This document shows, one piece after another, positions 4,591 to 6,024 of a DNA stretch of 6,024 nt. A model generated the notes under the pieces. That model had not been told where the DNA came from and ran no database searches. It saw only the letters and a list, made by a program, of their open reading frames with translations. The stretch is from Endomicrobium sp. (GTDB lineage Bacteria > Elusimicrobiota > Endomicrobiia > Endomicrobiales > Endomicrobiaceae): NCBI GenBank assembly GCA_031273645.1, contig JAISRM010000025.1:1-6024 (forward strand), read 5' to 3'. The position numbers were made by a program, and so were the translations under genes. Within the stretch, counting starts at the first letter, position 1, and each line of letters begins with the position of its first letter.

Positions 4591-5265
4591 ATGAAAGTAC
4601 AGCTTTTAAAACATACCAATGAGCCCGAAAAGACATGCGCAACAGCCGCCAGACTTTGTTACAGCGCGTCGGGCATTGACGATATTTCAGAGAAATTTAC
4701 AAAGGAAAAAGTTCGGGATTTGCTTGTCAGAATAATTTCTTCGGGGCATCATTCGGTTTTAGAACACGCATCTTTTACTTTCGGCGTAGAAGGCGTTTCG
4801 CGGGCATTGCTTGCCCAGCTTACAAGGCATAGAATAGCTTCGTTTTCAGTTCAAAGCCAAAGATACGTTAAATTTAAAGACGGCGTTGAATTTATCGTGC
4901 CGCATACTGTTAAAAACAATAAGCATGCTGCGTCAAAATTTAACGAATTTCTAAAAAATATCGAATCTTTTTATAAAGAACTTTTAGATTTGGGCATTCC
5001 GGCAGAAGACGCAAGGTATATCCTTCCGAATTCTTCAGCCACAAAAATAATTCTTACCATGAACGCAAGAGAACTCAGGCTCTTTTTTTCATTGCGCTGC
5101 TGCAACAGAGCGCAGTGGGAAATAAGAGAAATGGCCTGCCGCATGATAAACATTGCAAGAAAAGCCGCTCCCGCGCTTTTTGCAGATGCAGGTCCCGATT
5201 GCGTAAGAGAGTCATGCCATGAAGACAAACCTTGCGGAAAGCCATGGAAAAAAGTGAAAAAATAA
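4591..5265 (+). CDS. thyX: Flavin-dependent thymidylate synthase ThyX
   Basis: 224 residues, normal length. It methylates dUMP to dTMP using methylene-tetrahydrofolate as carbon donor and FAD/NADPH as reductant; cytosolic homotetramer. Seen: the ThyX signature RHRIASFSVQS at 79-89 (R-H-R-x7-S, with Ser89 the conserved substrate-site serine); SGHHSVLEHASFTF at 51-64 before it; DARYILPNS at 140-148; NARELRLFF (158-166) and AQWEIR (174-179), which form the nucleotide and flavin sites; and the usual Cys-rich C-terminus with GPDC. ATG at 4591 is the start, with only a weak GGA upstream. It presumably depends on the extended -10 promoter at 4547. Its stop overlaps the next start by 1 nt (TAATG). 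With the dCMP deaminase upstream on the other strand, it implies a dCMP to dUMP to dTMP route. Confidence 0.97.
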   Translation: MKVQLLKHTNEPEKTCATAARLCYSASGIDDISEKFTKEKVRDLLVRIISSGHHSVLEHASFTFGVEGVSRALLAQLTRHRIASFSVQSQRYVKFKDGVEFIVPHTVKNNKHAASKFNEFLKNIESFYKELLDLGIPAEDARYILPNSSATKIILTMNARELRLFFSLRCCNRAQWEIREMACRMINIARKAAPALFADAGPDCVRESCHEDKPCGKPWKKVKK

Positions 5266-5462
5266 TGACAAACCGCGCGGTATTTGCGCTTATAGCGGCA
5301 GTTTTTACTGTACATTCCGTTTTAAATTCCGGATTTTTAAATTATGACGATAACGTAATCAGGAAAAAATACAAAGCCGCTTTTTACGGTTATGACATTG
5401 CGCAATCTTTTATGCTTGAGCTGCAGGAAGGCGCTGCCTTCGGCGCCGACTTGGAGAAATAA
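5265..5462 (+). pseudogene. Short membrane-anchored reading frame, probable internal-deletion remnant of a TMTC/DUF2723-like gene
   Basis: 65 codons. The start ATG overlaps the thyX stop (TAATG), so translation could be coupled; an in-frame upstream ATG at 5232 lies within thyX and is less likely. Residues 4-20 form one hydrophobic helix, followed by NSGFLNYDDNV (21-31). This resembles the end of the first membrane segment and the conserved Asp-Asp loop of TMTC-type glycosyltransferases, and the same motif (FVNFDDMV) occurs at 28-35 of the next protein. Immediately after it the sequence switches to a soluble stretch, KYKAAFYGYDIAQSFMLELQ, which recalls the Tyr-x2-Tyr-Asp segment that follows the membrane region in DUF2723 proteins (from memory, not searched). 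The simplest reading is an ancestral gene that lost its middle. It ends in TAA, directly followed in the same frame by the next ATG. It could instead be a real small membrane protein. Confidence 0.5.
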
Positions 5463-6024
5463 ATGAAAAAATATCAGATAATATTGCTGATCTGCCTTAT
5501 GATAGTTACGGTTTTTACGTTTTATCCGGTTTTAAAAGCTGATTTTGTCAATTTTGACGATATGGTTATGGTTGAAGGCAACTGGAAAATAAATTCATTT
5601 ACTCTTTCAAATCTTAAAAGTCTTCTTTTTGAATCTCATTTCAGATTGTATCATCCCGTCGTAACTTTGTCTTTTGCCGTTGAGCGCGCTCTTTTTGGAA
5701 AAGCCGCCTATTTTTATCACGCCGACAATCTTATATTGCATCTTTTCAACGTTCTTTTTGTTTTCTTTATTTTCTTTTCACTGACAAAAAGGAATTTTTT
5801 TGTTTCTTTCATTTCGGCTTTTATTTTTGCCTGTCATCCTATGCATGTTGAGCCGGTGGCATGGGTTACGGGCAGAAAAGACGTTTTATACGCTTTTTTC
5901 TTTTTATCGTCTTTTGCGGTTTATTTAAAAGCCGCCGAAGATAAAAATAGGGCAAAGGTCTATTATATCTGTTCTCTGGCGCTTTTTATTTTGGCGTGTT
6001 TGTCAAAGTTCCCGGCGGCATTGA
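5463..6024 (+). CDS. TMTC-like polytopic membrane glycosyltransferase (O-mannosyltransferase type), 3'-truncated by the window
   Basis: The frame is open from ATG 5463 to the window end (187 residues visible). GGAG (5453-5456) lies 6 nt upstream of the start, which abuts the previous TAA. Seen: an N-terminal membrane helix (6-24); FVNFDDMV with Asp32-Asp33, matching the catalytic-type first-loop acidic pair of GT-C enzymes; FRLYHPVVTLSFAVERALFG (60-79); YHADNLILHLFNVLF (85-99); another hydrophobic helix (112-124); then HPMHVEPVAWVTGRKDVLYA (125-144), highly characteristic of bacterial TMTC-like, often TPR-tailed, proteins; and further hydrophobic helices. Eukaryotic TMTC enzymes transfer mannose to protein; for bacterial members the donor and acceptor are generally unknown, so the substrate is not claimed. 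It follows thyX and the short remnant in one direction with no terminator, so it may be cotranscribed. Confidence 0.85.
   Translation, partial: MKKYQIILLICLMIVTVFTFYPVLKADFVNFDDMVMVEGNWKINSFTLSNLKSLLFESHFRLYHPVVTLSFAVERALFGKAAYFYHADNLILHLFNVLFVFFIFFSLTKRNFFVSFISAFIFACHPMHVEPVAWVTGRKDVLYAFFFLSSFAVYLKAAEDKNRAKVYYICSLALFILACLSKFPAAL

Noticed and set aside
4971..5315. A minus-strand frame opposite thyX
   Set aside because: It is a shadow of the strongly supported ThyX coding sequence, with no ribosome site or domain.

Overview
This AT-rich bacterial window carries a mix of housekeeping and accessory genes with clear Shine-Dalgarno sites. Its tRNA genes lack an encoded CCA. The combination of ThyX, a ComEB-type dCMP deaminase and a TMTC/DUF2723-like membrane glycosyltransferase gene would fit a Gram-negative, Elusimicrobiota-like or similar uncultured lineage. 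The sequence alone does not prove this, and the assignment is low confidence.

Layout. (1) 2-271 (+) is the end of a CsoR-type copper-sensing repressor. It converges on a leftward operon, and the two share a bidirectional terminator at 323-360. (2) Reading leftward from 2440 there is a dCMP deaminase, an ECF sigma factor, a zinc-finger transmembrane anti-sigma factor that overlaps the sigma gene by 17 bp, and a secreted lysine-rich coiled-coil protein. The last three look like a self-contained envelope-stress or signal-response cassette. (3) A divergent intergenic region holds a near-consensus sigma70 promoter driving tRNA-Lys(UUU) and tRNA-Glu(UUC). This is followed by two inverted repeats, including a long imperfect hairpin just ahead of purA. 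(4) purA (2952-4241) is intact. (5) The 349-bp gap after purA is filled by three 87-bp tandem repeats. The first copy starts inside the last purA codons, and each copy contains a GCGGA-N4-TCCGC hairpin. Two more such hairpins follow, the last acting as a probable terminator, and an extended -10 promoter for thyX sits immediately behind it. (6) thyX is followed with a 1-nt overlap by a 65-codon reading frame that looks like a deletion remnant of a TMTC-type gene. Next comes the start of a full TMTC-like polytopic membrane protein that runs off the window.

Functionally, the dCMP deaminase makes dUMP and ThyX converts dUMP to dTMP, so two consecutive steps of thymidylate supply lie in the window, although they are divergently placed and not in one operon. 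The least conventional parts are the purA 3'-end repeat array with its three equal-length micro-reading frames, the sigma/anti-sigma/Lys-rich secreted protein cassette, and the TMTC remnant.
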